Positions 10,326 through 20,229 are shown, numbered from the stretch's first letter. The stretch is DNA of 64,000 nt from Candidatus Dadabacteria bacterium (GCA_951812945.1 CATOTB010000005.1:124001-188000), one strand, 5' to 3'. Notes: generated from the sequence alone by a model not told the origin. Translations and numbers: made by a program.

Positions 10326-10609
10326 AGGATCCGCGTTCGATCATAAAACTTCCCGTGATTACTGAAAAAAGCACCCAAGCCAGAGAAGATGGCTGGTATG
10401 TTTTTTCCGTCGACAGAAGATGCAACAAAAAGGAGATACAGGACTCGATCGAGAAGATTTTCAGTGTCAAGGTGGATAAGGTGAGAACGCTGGTGCTTCC
10501 TGGAAAAAGAGTAAAGAGATTCGGCAGGGTTGTGGGGAAGAGATCTGCGGTTAAAAAGGCTTACGTTAAGCTCAGGGAAGGAGAAATCAACCTGTTCGAG
10601 GGAGTTTGA
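10322..10609 (+). CDS. rplW: 50S ribosomal protein L23
   Basis: Exit-site protein that docks SRP, trigger factor and the Sec translocon. The 95-residue sequence has the family motif [21 protein letters not shown] near the start and [13 protein letters not shown] in the middle. It overlaps rplD by four bases (ATGA), as in most bacterial S10 operons. Confidence 0.96.
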   Translation: MKDPRSIIKLPVITEKSTQAREDGWYVFSVDRRCNKKEIQDSIEKIFSVKVDKVRTLVLPGKRVKRFGRVVGKRSAVKKAYVKLREGEINLFEGV

Positions 10610-10611
10610 TC

Positions 10612-11454
10612 ATGGGAGTAAAAAAATACAACCCCACATCTCCGGGAAGAAGGTTCATGTCCGGGTTTGATTTTGAGGAAATAACCTCCAAGAAGCCTCA
10701 TAAGCCACTTACCGTTTCGCTTAAGAAGAATTCCGGACGCAACTCAAATGGAAGAATTACCAGCTTCAGAAAAGGCGGCGGTCACAAAAGACTCTACAGA
10801 ATAATAGATTTCAGAAGGGACAAGCACGGAGTACCCGCAAGAGTCATCTCCATAGAATATGATCCATATCGCTCGGCTAGAATCGCCCTTCTGGCCTACG
10901 CTGACGGAGAGAAGAGATATATTATAGCCCCTGCGGGCCTTAAAGTGGGTGATGAGCTGAATTCCGGGCCCGGGGTGGAGGTTTTAAACGGAAACGCTCT
11001 CCCCATAGAGAATATTCCCGTGGGTACGGTTATTCATAACATAGAGATTAGGCCTGGAGGCGGAGGGAAGCTCGTCCGTTCCGCAGGTTCGGCGGCGCAG
11101 ATCGTCGCAAAAGACGGCAACTACGCCCAGATAAAACTCGCCTCCGGCGAGATAAGGCTGATTCACCTGCGGTGCATGGCTACTGTGGGGAGGATCGGAA
11201 ACACTGAAAACGAGCTTATAGTCTGGGGTAAAGCCGGGAGATCCCGTCATAAGGGCGTAAGGCCTACGGTTCGCGGGGTGGCGATGAACCCGGTTGATCA
11301 TCCCCATGGTGGAGGAGAAGGTAAAGCGGCCAAGGGAAACCCTCATCCTGTTTCTCCTTGGGGGTGGATTACGATAGGGAAAAAGACGAGAAATAATAAG
11401 AGAATGGACAAATATATAGTTAAGCCGAGAAGAATTGGCTACGGAATGGATTAA
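10612..11454 (+). CDS. rplB: 50S ribosomal protein L2
   Basis: Largest primary 23S rRNA binder, needed for subunit association and peptidyl transfer. Starting at ATG 10612 the protein is 280 residues and begins [18 protein letters not shown], exactly the family N-terminus; a TTG six bases earlier inside rplW is in frame but unneeded. The motif [18 protein letters not shown] carries the conserved histidine near the catalytic centre. Confidence 0.97.
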   Translation: MGVKKYNPTSPGRRFMSGFDFEEITSKKPHKPLTVSLKKNSGRNSNGRITSFRKGGGHKRLYRIIDFRRDKHGVPARVISIEYDPYRSARIALLAYADGEKRYIIAPAGLKVGDELNSGPGVEVLNGNALPIENIPVGTVIHNIEIRPGGGGKLVRSAGSAAQIVAKDGNYAQIKLASGEIRLIHLRCMATVGRIGNTENELIVWGKAGRSRHKGVRPTVRGVAMNPVDHPHGGGEGKAAKGNPHPVSPWGWITIGKKTRNNKRMDKYIVKPRRIGYGMD

Positions 11455-11469
11455 TCGAGGGAGCTTCAG

Positions 11470-11748
11470 ATGGCAAGATCAAGTAAAAAGGGACTGTATG
11501 TGCACGAAAAGCTTATGAAGAAAGTTGAGCAGGCCCAGAGTTCCGGAAGCCAGAGAATTATCAGGACCTGGTCAAGAGCCTCGATGATAATACCGGAGAT
11601 GATAGGAATGACTTTCGCGGTTTACAACGGAACGAGATTTATCCCCGTGTTCGTGTCCGAACAGATGGTCGGACATAAACTGGGGGAGTTTTCTCCCACA
11701 AGGACTTACCATGGTCACTCGGGTGACAGAAAAGCCAAAAAAAGGTAG
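11470..11748 (+). CDS. rpsS: 30S ribosomal protein S19
   Basis: Head protein that contacts the A-site finger of 23S rRNA with S13. It has 92 residues and the conserved core [19 protein letters not shown] and [16 protein letters not shown]. It starts 15 bases after rplB behind a GAGGGAG ribosome site and keeps the standard S10 order. Confidence 0.97.
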   Translation: MARSSKKGLYVHEKLMKKVEQAQSSGSQRIIRTWSRASMIIPEMIGMTFAVYNGTRFIPVFVSEQMVGHKLGEFSPTRTYHGHSGDRKAKKR

Positions 11749-11767
11749 AAATAGCAGAGAGAAATAA

Positions 11768-12106
11768 ATGATTTCTAAAGCAGTACATAAGTATGCCAGG
11801 GTATCGCCGAAAAAGGCCAGAGTGATTCTTGACCTTATAAGAGGCAAAAGCGTTGAGGAAGCTTCCTCGATTCTGCTTTCTGCCCGCAGGAGGGTCTCGC
11901 CGATGGTCTCGAAGCTGCTTAAATCAGCGGTGGCCAACGCCTCGGAGAAAGGATACAGCGACCTTGACTCCCTTTACGTAAAGGAAGTTTATGCGACGCA
12001 GGGCCCGACGCTGAAGCGTTTCCGGGCCAGGGCGATGGGAAGAGCTTTTGCCCGTAAAAGCAAGATGAGTCATATAACGATAGTACTTGAACAGAGAGGA
12101 TTCTGA
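11768..12106 (+). CDS. rplV: 50S ribosomal protein L22
   Basis: Binds all 23S rRNA domains; its beta-hairpin lines the exit tunnel opposite L4, and erythromycin resistance arises there. It has 112 residues with [20 protein letters not shown] at the start and [16 protein letters not shown] in the hairpin. The hairpin is of normal length, with no insertion or deletion visible. Confidence 0.96.
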   Translation: MISKAVHKYARVSPKKARVILDLIRGKSVEEASSILLSARRRVSPMVSKLLKSAVANASEKGYSDLDSLYVKEVYATQGPTLKRFRARAMGRAFARKSKMSHITIVLEQRGF

Positions 12107-12107
12107 A

Positions 12108-12800
12108 TTGGGCCAGAAAATTAATCCTATAGGGCTTCGCATTGGAATAACCAGATCGTGGGACTCCAAGTGGTTTGCCGAGAAACAGAGGTACAGAACT
12201 TTACTCAAAGAGGATATACACATCCGCAACTACATAAAGAAAACCTTCTATCAGGCGGCCATCTCGAACATTGAGATTGAAAGGGCCGCGGCGGACAAGG
12301 TCAGGATTCTGGTGTACGCGGCAAGGCCGGGGATCATCATAGGGAGAAAGGGCCAGGAAATAGAGCAACTGAAGAAAAAGCTTCAGCAGATGACCGGAAA
12401 AGGCATATTTCTCGACATAAGGGAAGTGAAAAGACCTGAAACCGACGCGCAGTTGGTTGCGGAGAACCTTGCTCTTCAGCTTGAAAGAAGGGTTGCGTAC
12501 AGAAGGGCTATGAAAAGGGTGCTTTCATCCTCCATTCGGGCTGGAGTTCTTGGAATAAAAGTTATGGTCGCCGGGCGTCTCGGCGGAGCTGAAATAGCGA
12601 GAAGGGAGTGGTACAGGGAGGGAAGGGTGCCTTTGGGAACCCTCCGCGCGGACCTTGACTACGGGTTTACCGAAGCGTCGACTACCTACGGAGTGATAGG
12701 TGTAAAGGTCTGGATATTCAAGGGCGAGATAATACAGAAAAGGGCAAAGGAGAGGGCAATCGAGGCCCCAGAGAATGTAGATACCGATGCTTCAGCCTAA
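12108..12800 (+). CDS. rpsC: 30S ribosomal protein S3
   Basis: mRNA-entry protein with helicase activity together with S4 and S5. Residues following the TTG at 12108 read [20 protein letters not shown], the family N-terminus, so TTG is taken as the start and the protein has 230 residues. The KH domain shows [20 protein letters not shown]. The start is one base after the rplV stop and the end overlaps rplP by 14 bases. The TTG start is one of several in this operon. Confidence 0.96.
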   Translation: MGQKINPIGLRIGITRSWDSKWFAEKQRYRTLLKEDIHIRNYIKKTFYQAAISNIEIERAAADKVRILVYAARPGIIIGRKGQEIEQLKKKLQQMTGKGIFLDIREVKRPETDAQLVAENLALQLERRVAYRRAMKRVLSSSIRAGVLGIKVMVAGRLGGAEIARREWYREGRVPLGTLRADLDYGFTEASTTYGVIGVKVWIFKGEIIQKRAKERAIEAPENVDTDASA

Positions 12801-13209
12801 AAAGACAAAATACAGAAAGCAGTTCAAGGGAAGAAACAGGGGAGCGGCAACCCGGGGGACGAAGTTCGCCTTCGGCGATCTTGCGCTTCAGACCTTGGAA
12901 AACGGAATGATTACCTCAAGGCAGATAGAGGCCGCCCGTATCGCGATTACAAGACATGTGAGAAGAGGAGCGAACCTCTGGATAAGGATATTCCCCTACA
13001 AGCCAATTACCAAAAAACCCGCTGAGACCAGGATGGGAAAGGGCAAGGGGGATGTGGACAGTTACGTGGCGCCGGTAAAAAGAGGGCAGTTCCTTTACGA
13101 AATATCGGGAGTAAGAGAAGAACTTGCGCGCTCAGCCCTAAGGCTTGCTTCCTATAAGCTTCCTCTTAGGACCAGGATAGTGGAAAGAAGCGAGGAGGAT
13201 CTTGTCTGA
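12787..13209 (+). CDS. rplP: 50S ribosomal protein L16
   Basis: Late-assembly protein needed for correct A-site architecture. The 140-residue protein begins [19 protein letters not shown]; the segment [20 protein letters not shown] is the conserved loop next to the A-site tRNA. The ATG lies within the 3' end of rpsC, and the stop overlaps the rpmC start as TGATG. Confidence 0.97.
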   Translation: MLQPKKTKYRKQFKGRNRGAATRGTKFAFGDLALQTLENGMITSRQIEAARIAITRHVRRGANLWIRIFPYKPITKKPAETRMGKGKGDVDSYVAPVKRGQFLYEISGVREELARSALRLASYKLPLRTRIVERSEEDLV

Positions 13210-13415
13210 TGGCAACGAACGCGGAAGAACTAAGAAATCTCACGCCCGAGGAATTGAACAAACGCCACCGCGATGCAGCCGAGGAACTTTTCAATGTCAG
13301 GATACAGGTTGCCACGGGACAGAACCCTAACAACGCGAGAGTAAAGCATTTGAGAAGGGAGATTGCGAGGATAATTACCATAAAAAGACAGCGGGATATC
13401 GCCTCGGAGAGTTGA
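13209..13415 (+). CDS. rpmC: 50S ribosomal protein L29
   Basis: Small helical protein at the exit-tunnel rim that helps recruit trigger factor. It has 68 residues: an N-terminal LRNLTPEELNKR, then ELFNVRIQVATGQ and a C-terminal helix containing RREIARIITIKRQR. All are family hallmarks. The start is coupled to rplP (TGATG). Confidence 0.95.
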   Translation: MATNAEELRNLTPEELNKRHRDAAEELFNVRIQVATGQNPNNARVKHLRREIARIITIKRQRDIASES

Positions 13416-13419
13416 TTCT

Positions 13420-13680
13420 ATGGAAAGAGGAAAGTTAAAGACGAGAACGGGGGTAGTGGTAGGTAACAAAATGGACAAGACTGCGGTTGTGGAAGTGAAG
13501 CGGACGAAGAGTCACGGTCGGTATAAAAAGCAGATAAGGGTCAGCAGGCGATTCAAGGTCCATGACGAGCGCAACGAGTGCAACATCGGAGACAAGGTGA
13601 TAATAATGGAGTCAAGGCCCCACAGCAAGACCAAAAGGTGGAGACTAAGCAAAGTGGTCAGTCAGGCCGCAAGCGCGTAA
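13420..13680 (+). CDS. rpsQ: 30S ribosomal protein S17
   Basis: OB-fold primary binder of 16S rRNA. It has 86 residues with TGVVVGNKMDKTAVVEVKR at the start and MESRPHSKTKRWRLSKVV at the end, both conserved. It begins four bases after rpmC, closing the classical S10 operon; rplN follows after 39 bases. Confidence 0.96.
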   Translation: MERGKLKTRTGVVVGNKMDKTAVVEVKRTKSHGRYKKQIRVSRRFKVHDERNECNIGDKVIIMESRPHSKTKRWRLSKVVSQAASA

Positions 13681-13719
13681 GACGGGGGTTTTGATTCCCC
13701 AGACGACGGGAGAGAAGAA

Positions 13720-14088
13720 ATGATTCAGTCAAGCACATATCTGGACTCGGCGGATAACACGGGGGCTAAAAGGTTGTTCTGCATAAAGGTTCTGGGAGGC
13801 TCCGGAAGAAAATACGCGCGTCTGGGAGATGTGGTTGTGGTTTCGGTCAAGCAGGCCATTCCGAAGTCCAAGGTGGAGAAGGGCTCTGTGTACAAGGCTG
13901 TAATAGTGAGGGTGAGAAAGGAGCAGAGAAGGCCGGATGGCACCTATGTGCGCTTTGATAACAACGCCGCTGTCATAGTAGACAAGGAAAACGAGCCGAT
14001 AGGAACGAGGGTCTTTGGACCGATCGCGCGTGAATTGAGGTTCAAGGGTTTTATGAAAATCATCTCGCTTGCCCCGGAGGTTGTCTGA
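13720..14088 (+). CDS. rplN: 50S ribosomal protein L14
   Basis: Binds helix 95 of 23S rRNA and forms an intersubunit bridge; also the docking site of the RsfS silencing factor. It has 122 residues, starting [20 protein letters not shown] and ending [27 protein letters not shown], both typical. First gene of the spc section; GGGAGAGAAG precedes the ATG. Confidence 0.97.
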   Translation: MIQSSTYLDSADNTGAKRLFCIKVLGGSGRKYARLGDVVVVSVKQAIPKSKVEKGSVYKAVIVRVRKEQRRPDGTYVRFDNNAAVIVDKENEPIGTRVFGPIARELRFKGFMKIISLAPEVV

Positions 14089-14090
14089 AC

Positions 14091-14420
14091 ATGTCCACCG
14101 GGAGGAGAAAGTTTCACATAAAAGCCGGGGATACGGTCTACGTAGCTGCGGGCAAGGAGAGGGGAAAGACCGGCAAGGTGCTGAGGATTGACAGGGGTGC
14201 TGAAAAAGCCTTTGTGGAAAAGCTCAATATCATAAAGAGACACAGCCGCCCGACGCAGAAAAACCCCGGCGGTGGCATCATCGAGAAAGAGGCCGGGATC
14301 CATGTCTCAAACCTGATGCTGTACGATTCTGAGGACGGGGGACCGGTAAAGGTCGGGTACAGAACCGGCGAAGATGGCAAGAAAGTTAGATACAACAAAA
14401 AAACTGGAAAGGAAATCTGA
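14091..14420 (+). CDS. rplX: 50S ribosomal protein L24
   Basis: Assembly-initiating protein with a KOW motif, [20 protein letters not shown], near the N-terminus; [17 protein letters not shown] is the conserved middle. The 109-residue length is normal. It starts two bases after rplN. The rplE frame is open upstream through its last 47 bases, but the likelier rplE start is just after its stop. Confidence 0.96.
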   Translation: MSTGRRKFHIKAGDTVYVAAGKERGKTGKVLRIDRGAEKAFVEKLNIIKRHSRPTQKNPGGGIIEKEAGIHVSNLMLYDSEDGGPVKVGYRTGEDGKKVRYNKKTGKEI

Positions 14421-14424
14421 GGAA

Positions 14425-14979
14425 ATGGTTCCGAGAATAAAGTCTCTGTACAAGAGCGAGGTCGTACCCGCGCTGATTGAAAAGTTTTCCTACGGAAACA
14501 CTATGCAGGTTCCGAAGCTTGAGAAAATCGTAGTGAACATGGGGCTCGGGAGGCTTAGCGAAGCCGGGAGGCAGACGAAGATAATAGATGAAGCTGTATC
14601 GGAGCTTGCGGACATAACGGGGCAAAGGCCGGTTATTACCAAGGCGCGGAAGTCCGTTGCCGGTTTCAAGCTCAGGGAAGGCCAGCCAATAGGCTGCATG
14701 GTTACGCTTCGTGGGGAGAAAATGTATGAGTTTTTCGACCGTTTAGTGAATCTCGCTCTTCCGAGGGTCAGAGATTTCAAAGGTTTATCGCCGCGGGCTT
14801 TTGACGGTTCGGGCAATTATACTATGGGAATAAGGGAGCATCTGGTTTTTCCTGAAATAGACTATAGCAAGGTTCAGCATAACAAGGGGATGAACGTTAG
14901 CCTAATTACGACTTCAAAAACGGACGCTGAGGCCATGGAGCTTCTCTCCTGTCTCGGGGTGCCGTTTGCGAAGAATTAA
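14425..14979 (+). CDS. rplE: 50S ribosomal protein L5
   Basis: Binds 5S rRNA and forms the central protuberance, contacting P-site tRNA. The ATG at 14425 gives 184 residues starting [17 protein letters not shown], which aligns in length with the family (about 180). The frame is open back to 14374 inside rplX, but that would add 17 residues with no family counterpart. Conserved blocks include [19 protein letters not shown] and [14 protein letters not shown]. Confidence 0.95.
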   Translation: MVPRIKSLYKSEVVPALIEKFSYGNTMQVPKLEKIVVNMGLGRLSEAGRQTKIIDEAVSELADITGQRPVITKARKSVAGFKLREGQPIGCMVTLRGEKMYEFFDRLVNLALPRVRDFKGLSPRAFDGSGNYTMGIREHLVFPEIDYSKVQHNKGMNVSLITTSKTDAEAMELLSCLGVPFAKN

Positions 14980-14991
14980 AAGAGAGGGATC

Positions 14992-15177
14992 ATGACAAGA
15001 AAAGCGTTACTTGAGAAATCAAAGAGAAAACCGAAGTTTCGCGTACGTGCGGTTAACCGTTGCGGACTTTGCGGAAGGCCGAGAGGTTTTATGAGAAAGT
15101 TCGGCATATGCAGAGTCTGTTTCAGGTCTCTTGCCAGCAGGGGACATCTTCCGGGCGTCAGAAAGGCAAGTTTTTAA
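14992..15177 (+). CDS. rpsN: 30S ribosomal protein S14, zinc-binding type Z
   Basis: Head protein near the decoding region. At 61 residues it is the short type, with Cys24, Cys27, Cys40 and Cys43 forming a CxxC-x12-CxxC zinc ribbon (RCGLCGRP and GICRVCFR). The long zinc-free S14 of gammaproteobacteria has about 100 residues. It begins 12 bases after rplE, with GAGAGGGA as ribosome site. Confidence 0.97.
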   Translation: MTRKALLEKSKRKPKFRVRAVNRCGLCGRPRGFMRKFGICRVCFRSLASRGHLPGVRKASF

Positions 15178-15196
15178 GAGACATATTGGAGAAAAA

Positions 15197-15589
15197 ATGA
15201 CGGATCCGATCGCAGATATGTTAACTAGGATAAGGAACGCCTTTATGGCCGGTCACGACTATGTCGAGATTCCCGGTTCGGTCATAAAAGACCAAATCGC
15301 CAGGGTTCTTGTTGAAGAAGGCTATGTGGAGAGCTACAAAATCACTGAAGAAGGTGTGAAGAAGACCATAACCATCAAGCTCAAGTACGGTCCTGACGGC
15401 AAGGGAGCCATAGAGGAGATAAAGAGAATAAGCAAGCCGTCAAGAAGGATTTACGTGGACAAAGACAATATTCCGAGGGTCAGGGGAGGGATGGGAATTT
15501 CAATACTTTCCACTTCGAGCGGAATAATGACGGGAGTTGCAGCAAGGAACAAGAAGATAGGCGGCGAGATTCTCTGCACGGTGATCTGA
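15197..15589 (+). CDS. rpsH: 30S ribosomal protein S8
   Basis: Central-domain 16S rRNA binder; in E. coli the translational repressor of the spc operon. The start is ATG 15197, where the protein reads MTDPIADMLTRIRNAF, the family N-terminus, with GGAG at 15188-15191. The open frame reaches back to 15131 but that part overlaps rpsN. It has 130 residues and ends STSSGIMTGVAARNKKIGGE.. then CTVI, as expected. Confidence 0.97.
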   Translation: MTDPIADMLTRIRNAFMAGHDYVEIPGSVIKDQIARVLVEEGYVESYKITEEGVKKTITIKLKYGPDGKGAIEEIKRISKPSRRIYVDKDNIPRVRGGMGISILSTSSGIMTGVAARNKKIGGEILCTVI

Positions 15590-15599
15590 GGACAAACGG

Positions 15600-16148
15600 A
15601 TGTCAAGAATAGGAACAAAACCAGTGGTCATTCCCGACGGCGTAACGGCGAAACCGAAGCAGGGAGCGATCGAAATCAAGGGGCCTAAAGGAAGCCTTGA
15701 AATTCCCGTACCCGAGGGAATAAAGGCCGCACTTACCGACGGAGCGGTGGTTGTTTCCAGGCAAAGCGAAGAGAAAAGAATAAAGTCTTTTCATGGTCTT
15801 ACGCGAAGCCTCATTAACAATTCCGTAATAGGGGTGAGTGAAGGGTTTACCAAAGTCCTTCGCATAACCGGTACGGGTTACAAGGCGGATCTCGTGGGGA
15901 AAACGGAGCTCAAGCTCTCACTCGGTTACTCCCATCCAGTTGATTTTCCCCTTCCACAAGGCGTGGATGCTACGGTGGAGGAACGGGGTACCTTGCTTTC
16001 GCTTCACGGAATTGACAAGCAGCTTGTGGGAGAGACCGCGGCACGCATAAGGAAGGTAAGACCACCCGATTCCTATAAGGGTAAAGGCGTTCGTTACGAG
16101 GGAGAGAGGTTGAGACTTAAACCCGGAAAAGCTGGAGCGGCTAAGTGA
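15600..16148 (+). CDS. rplF: 50S ribosomal protein L6
   Basis: Near the sarcin-ricin loop and factor-binding site. It has 182 residues, starting [18 protein letters not shown], with the C-terminal signature [16 protein letters not shown]. Ten bases follow rpsH. The stop TGA shares its last base with the rplR ATG (TGATG). Confidence 0.97.
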   Translation: MSRIGTKPVVIPDGVTAKPKQGAIEIKGPKGSLEIPVPEGIKAALTDGAVVVSRQSEEKRIKSFHGLTRSLINNSVIGVSEGFTKVLRITGTGYKADLVGKTELKLSLGYSHPVDFPLPQGVDATVEERGTLLSLHGIDKQLVGETAARIRKVRPPDSYKGKGVRYEGERLRLKPGKAGAAK

Positions 16149-16522
16149 TGATAAAGAAAAAGAGCAGAAATCTGGCGCGTAAAAGAAGACACCTTACCGT
16201 GAGAAAGAAGATAGCCGGCACCGCAGAAGTGCCGAGGGTCTCCGTTTTCCGTTCGGCAAGGCATATATACGCCCAGCTGATAGACGATACGGCGGAAGTT
16301 ACCCTTGTACAGGCTTCAACAATGTTTTCTGAAACAAAAAAGAGACTTTCTGGGGAAAACATGAAAAAAGCCGAGATTGCCAAAGAAGTTGGAAAGCATC
16401 TCGGAGAAATGGCCGTTGAGAAGGGTATAACCAAGGTGCGTTTCGACAGAGGGGGCTACGCTTATCACGGAAGGGTAAAGTCGCTTGCGGACGGAATCCG
16501 CGAGGCTGGAGTGGAGTTTTAA
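16148..16522 (+). CDS. rplR: 50S ribosomal protein L18
   Basis: Binds 5S rRNA with L5 and L25. From ATG 16148 it has 124 residues; the basic tail [18 protein letters not shown] and the fold motif [20 protein letters not shown] are characteristic. An in-frame GTG one codon upstream is a less likely start. Coupled to rplF by a one-base overlap. Confidence 0.96.
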   Translation: MIKKKSRNLARKRRHLTVRKKIAGTAEVPRVSVFRSARHIYAQLIDDTAEVTLVQASTMFSETKKRLSGENMKKAEIAKEVGKHLGEMAVEKGITKVRFDRGGYAYHGRVKSLADGIREAGVEF

Positions 16523-16546
16523 GAGAAGAATAAGGAGGCTTTGATC

Positions 16547-17077
16547 TTGGCAGAGGAGAAAATAAACCCGGCGGAACTTGAATTGCAGGAAAAAGTGGTG
16601 CACATAAGGAGGGTCGCGAAGGTGACCAAGGGCGGAAAGAGATTCCACTTTACTGTTCTTGCCGTGGTCGGAAACTCCGACGGAATTGTGGGAGCCGGTC
16701 TTGGAAAGTCAAACGAGGTTCCAGACGCTGTCAGAAAAGCGGTTGAAAAAGCCAAGAAAAGTCTTATAAAAGTGCCGCGAAACGGAACCACCATACCCCA
16801 CGGGGTTCGTACGGAATATGTGTCAAGCAAAATTATGCTTCTGCCTGCTTCCCCGGGTACGGGCGTTATAGCGGGTGGCGCTGTGCGTGCGGTAGTTGAA
16901 CTTGCCGGAATACACGATGTTCTCTCCAAGGTTGTTGGATCGAGGAACCCGCTTAATGTTGTTATGGCCGTTATAAAGGGGTTCTCAGAACTGCAGGTTC
17001 CCGAAGAAATTGCGAAGACGAGGAACAAGGAGATAAAGGACCTTGATCTTCCTAGTTACTATGACTCGGTGCGGTAA
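16547..17077 (+). CDS. rpsE: 30S ribosomal protein S5
   Basis: Accuracy protein next to S4, part of the mRNA-entry helicase. The start is taken as TTG 16547, eight bases after AAGGAGG (16532-16538); a second TTG at 16541 is too close to that site. It has 176 residues. KVTKGGKRFHFTVLAVVG and AGGAVRAVVELAGIHDVLSK are conserved. The next gene is rplO; the usual rpmD between them is missing. Confidence 0.96.
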   Translation: MAEEKINPAELELQEKVVHIRRVAKVTKGGKRFHFTVLAVVGNSDGIVGAGLGKSNEVPDAVRKAVEKAKKSLIKVPRNGTTIPHGVRTEYVSSKIMLLPASPGTGVIAGGAVRAVVELAGIHDVLSKVVGSRNPLNVVMAVIKGFSELQVPEEIAKTRNKEIKDLDLPSYYDSVR

Positions 17078-17109
17078 AACACGCGCCTGGCAACGGAGCG
17101 GAAAAGGAA

Positions 17110-17541
17110 ATGTTAAACGAACTTTCACCGGTTAAGGGATCGAAAACGAAAAGAAAAAGGGTAGGAAGAGGCGCGGGCTCTCAGGGGAAGACCAGCGGGA
17201 GAGGACACAAGGGCCAGGGATCCCGTTCGGGGAAAGGGGTATCCAGGTGGTTTGAAGGCGGTCAGACCCCCCTTAAAATGAGAAGCCCGAAAAGAGGTTT
17301 TACGAACATATTCAAAAAACAGTACGATTTAGTGAACCTGAAGGATCTTGAGCGTTTCGCGGATGCGGGGTCGGTTACGATCCAGATGCTTGCCGAGGCG
17401 GGAATAGTGAGCGGCAAAAAGCCCGTGAAACTTCTGGCCACCGGGCAGGTCTCTACGGCGCTTTCCGTAACGGTTAACGCCTGCAGCGAGGCAGCCGCGC
17501 GCAAGATAAGCGACGCCGGAGGCAAAGTGGAAATAGTATGA
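17110..17541 (+). CDS. rplO: 50S ribosomal protein L15
   Basis: Late-assembly 23S rRNA binder. It has 143 residues with the long glycine- and arginine-rich N-terminal extension (RVGRGAGSQGKTSGRGHKGQ) that threads into the large subunit. It starts 33 bases after rpsE, where rpmD would usually sit. The stop overlaps the secY start as ATGA. Confidence 0.97.
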   Translation: MLNELSPVKGSKTKRKRVGRGAGSQGKTSGRGHKGQGSRSGKGVSRWFEGGQTPLKMRSPKRGFTNIFKKQYDLVNLKDLERFADAGSVTIQMLAEAGIVSGKKPVKLLATGQVSTALSVTVNACSEAAARKISDAGGKVEIV

Positions 17542-18866
17542 GCAGTAACGTCGCGTCACTTCCCAGAATTCCCGAGCTTAACAGGAAGCTTCTTTTCACG
17601 GCCGCGATGCTCGTTGTCTACAGGGCGGGGGTTTTCGTTCCGATTCCGGGAATCGATCCGGATCAGATTGCCAAGATGTTCGAGCAGACCCGCGGCACGA
17701 TCTTCGACATACTTAACATGTTCTCCGGGGGAGCGCTTGAGCAGGCATCAATTTTCGCGCTGGGAGTGATGCCCTATATTACTGCGTCAATCATCATGTC
17801 GCTTCTGGTAAAAGCTTTTCCTTCACTTGAAGCCATGCAGAAGGAGGGCGACGCAGGAAGGAGAAGAATAAACCAGTACACAAGGTACGGTACCGTTCTT
17901 ATATGCCTTGTCCAAGGTTTTATGCTGGCCGTTACCCTTGAGCGTGGCGGAGTAGGAGCGGCGACAGTTGCAAGCGCCGTTACGGATCCCGGACTGATGT
18001 TCAAGATCACGGCGGTTCTAACCCTTACCGCGGGCGGACTTTTCGTTATGTGGCTTGGGGAGCAGATAACGGAAAACGGAATCGGAAACGGCATGTCTCT
18101 TCTTATTGCCGCGTCGATAATCGCCAGTATTCCAGGGGCCTTCTGGAACCTCTCGAGGCTTGTCGGCACCGGGGACATTAGTATTCTCGGAGTTCTTCTT
18201 ATTTTTGTTTTCCTCGGCTTTCTTATGGGTCTTATAGTTTATTTCGAGCGTTCCTACAGGAAAATACCGGTTCAGTATCCAAGAAGAGTCGTTGGAAGGA
18301 AGGTAATGGGAGGACAGAGCTCTCATCTGCCGCTTAAAACTAATCCTTCGGGGGTTATCCCGCCGATTTTCGCTTCCTCGCTTCTTATTTTCCCCGCCAC
18401 GATCGTTACGTTCGCCGATGTTCCGGCTCTTCGCAGTTTCTCGGACCTGGTGTTCCAGAACGTGTTCGTATACAACCTGATCTTTGCCATACTCATAATA
18501 TTTTTCGCTTTCTTCTATACTTCAATCATATACGACCCGGACGACCTCTCGGATAACCTGAGGAAAAACGGGGGGAACATACCGGGAATAAGACCGGGCA
18601 GGAAGACATCTGAATACATAGGAAATGTGCTGGGGAAAATTACGTTCATAGGAGCTATATACGTGGCGGCGGTCTGCGTGCTGCCGGCCTTTCTTGAGAG
18701 AGAACCTTTTAATCTGCCGTTTTACTTCGGGGGCGTGTCGCTTCTGATCGTAATAGGTGTAACGCTCGATTTCATGCAGCAGATCGAATCTTTTCTGATA
18801 ACTCACAGTTACGAAGGATTTATGAAAAAGAGGGGCATGAAAGAACCGCAGAGGTACAGGTTCTGA
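17538..18866 (+). CDS. secY: Preprotein translocase channel subunit SecY
   Basis: Forms the Sec protein-conducting channel in the inner membrane with SecE and SecG. The 442-residue protein has about ten hydrophobic spans. Conserved segments are FVPIPGIDPDQ in the first periplasmic loop, MLFGGALEQ-type MFSGGALEQASIFALG, NGIGNGMSLLI, and the ribosome/SecA-binding loops near GLKPGR-like GIRPGRKT. Its start overlaps rplO by four bases, the usual spc arrangement. Confidence 0.97.
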   Translation: MSSNVASLPRIPELNRKLLFTAAMLVVYRAGVFVPIPGIDPDQIAKMFEQTRGTIFDILNMFSGGALEQASIFALGVMPYITASIIMSLLVKAFPSLEAMQKEGDAGRRRINQYTRYGTVLICLVQGFMLAVTLERGGVGAATVASAVTDPGLMFKITAVLTLTAGGLFVMWLGEQITENGIGNGMSLLIAASIIASIPGAFWNLSRLVGTGDISILGVLLIFVFLGFLMGLIVYFERSYRKIPVQYPRRVVGRKVMGGQSSHLPLKTNPSGVIPPIFASSLLIFPATIVTFADVPALRSFSDLVFQNVFVYNLIFAILIIFFAFFYTSIIYDPDDLSDNLRKNGGNIPGIRPGRKTSEYIGNVLGKITFIGAIYVAAVCVLPAFLEREPFNLPFYFGGVSLLIVIGVTLDFMQQIESFLITHSYEGFMKKRGMKEPQRYRF

Positions 18867-18877
18867 CGAAAAGGAGA

Positions 18878-19456
18878 ATGCCGAGGACTATGAGACTTAT
18901 ACTGTTTGGACCACCAGGGGCGGGAAAGGGAACGCAGGCTGACTTAATAAGGGAGAATTACGAAGTTGAGCATATATCAACCGGGGATGTTCTGCGTGAA
19001 GCCATGAGAAATGGGACCGAGGTAGGACTTTACGCCAAATCCTTTATGGACAAGGGAGAGCTCGTGCCCGATGAAGTCGTGACGGAAATAATAAGACAGA
19101 AAATCTCTGCGCTTGGCGAGGGAGGTTTCATGCTTGACGGTTTCCCGAGAACTCTGGAGCAGGCAAGATCTCTTGACAGTATTCTCGCCGATGTCGGAAT
19201 CGGCATTGACGCGGTTATTTTTCTTGAAGTTCCGGACCAGGAGGTTGTGCAGAGGATAATTAAACGCCAGGAAATAGAGGGCAGACTGGACGACACGGAA
19301 GATGTGATAAGGAACAGACTTAGGGTTTACAAGGACCAGACTTCTCCTCTTAAGGATTTTTACGAAAAGACCGGTGCGCTGCGCACGGTTGAAGGAGTGG
19401 GACAGATATTGGATATCGCCGAGAGAATAGACGGCGTATTGAAGCAGTTGCAGTAA
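18878..19456 (+). CDS. adk: Adenylate kinase, short-LID form
   Basis: Interconverts ATP + AMP and 2 ADP. The P-loop is GPPGAGKGTQ (residues 11-20); GFPRTLEQA and the AMP-binding STGDVLR are present. The LID segment around KRQEIEGRLDDTEDVIRNRL is the short form, without the zinc-cysteine or 40-residue LID of the long enzyme, which explains the 192-residue length. Two ATGs are possible: 18878 (AAGGAG very close) and 18890 (MRLILFGPP); the choice changes only four residues. Confidence 0.96.
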   Translation: MPRTMRLILFGPPGAGKGTQADLIRENYEVEHISTGDVLREAMRNGTEVGLYAKSFMDKGELVPDEVVTEIIRQKISALGEGGFMLDGFPRTLEQARSLDSILADVGIGIDAVIFLEVPDQEVVQRIIKRQEIEGRLDDTEDVIRNRLRVYKDQTSPLKDFYEKTGALRTVEGVGQILDIAERIDGVLKQLQ

Positions 19457-20220
19457 TGATTCGCTTGAAGAACAGAGAAGAACTCAAACGTATGAGGGCC
19501 GCTGGCAGGGTGGTTTCCGAAGTGCTTATGAGGCTTGAGGAGGAGGCAAAGGAGGGAGTGACTACCTGGGAGCTTAACGAGATCGCGGAGAGAATGTGCG
19601 CGTCGGGAAGCTTTAAGGCCGCTTTTAAAGGTTACGCGAATTATCCCGCGTCGGTGTGTTTTGCTCTTAACGAAGAGATAGTGCACGGTATTCCCTCGAA
19701 GAAAAAGGTGCTCAGGGAAGGAGACATAGTAGGGATAGATTTCGGGGTGCTGCTTGACGGTTATTACGCCGACTCGGCAATAACGGTTGCGGTCGGCAAA
19801 ATCAGGCCCGTTGCCGAGAAACTGCTTCGGGTTACCAGAAATTCCCTCTACAGGGGCATAGAGATGGTGAGAAACTCAAACAGGGTTATGGACATATCAA
19901 AAGAGATACAGACTTATGTTGAAAACGAAGGCTTTTCGATAGTCAGGGATTTTGTCGGCCACGGCATAGGCAAGGAACTTCATGAGGAACCGCAGATACC
20001 GAATTTCATTCCCCCCAGCGGCAAAGGACGGGGAGTAAGGCTTTGTTCCGGGATGGTAATGGCCATAGAACCTATGGTTAATGAGGGGTCTGAGAGAACG
20101 AAGATACTTGAAGACGGGTGGACGGCGGTTACTTATGATGGTAAACTTTCCGCTCATTTTGAGCATACGGTGGCTCTTACGGACAATGGTCCTGAGATTC
20201 TTACCGAAAGGATTCACTAG
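19456..20220 (+). CDS. map: Methionine aminopeptidase, type I
   Basis: Removes the initiator Met from nascent proteins. It has 254 residues and the pita-bread fold metal ligands: two Asp in GIDFGVLLDGYYADSAIT, His in GHGIGKELHEEP, Glu in MAIEPMVN, and the C-terminal Glu. The start overlaps the adk stop as TAATG. No N-terminal zinc-finger extension is present, so this is the simple bacterial class. Confidence 0.97.
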   Translation: MIRLKNREELKRMRAAGRVVSEVLMRLEEEAKEGVTTWELNEIAERMCASGSFKAAFKGYANYPASVCFALNEEIVHGIPSKKKVLREGDIVGIDFGVLLDGYYADSAITVAVGKIRPVAEKLLRVTRNSLYRGIEMVRNSNRVMDISKEIQTYVENEGFSIVRDFVGHGIGKELHEEPQIPNFIPPSGKGRGVRLCSGMVMAIEPMVNEGSERTKILEDGWTAVTYDGKLSAHFEHTVALTDNGPEILTERIH

Positions 20221-20229
20221 GAACAGGGA

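Noticed and set aside
17078..17109. A very short or frameshifted rpmD
   Set aside because: The 32-base gap cannot encode L30 and no L30-like sequence overlaps rpsE or rplO in other frames.
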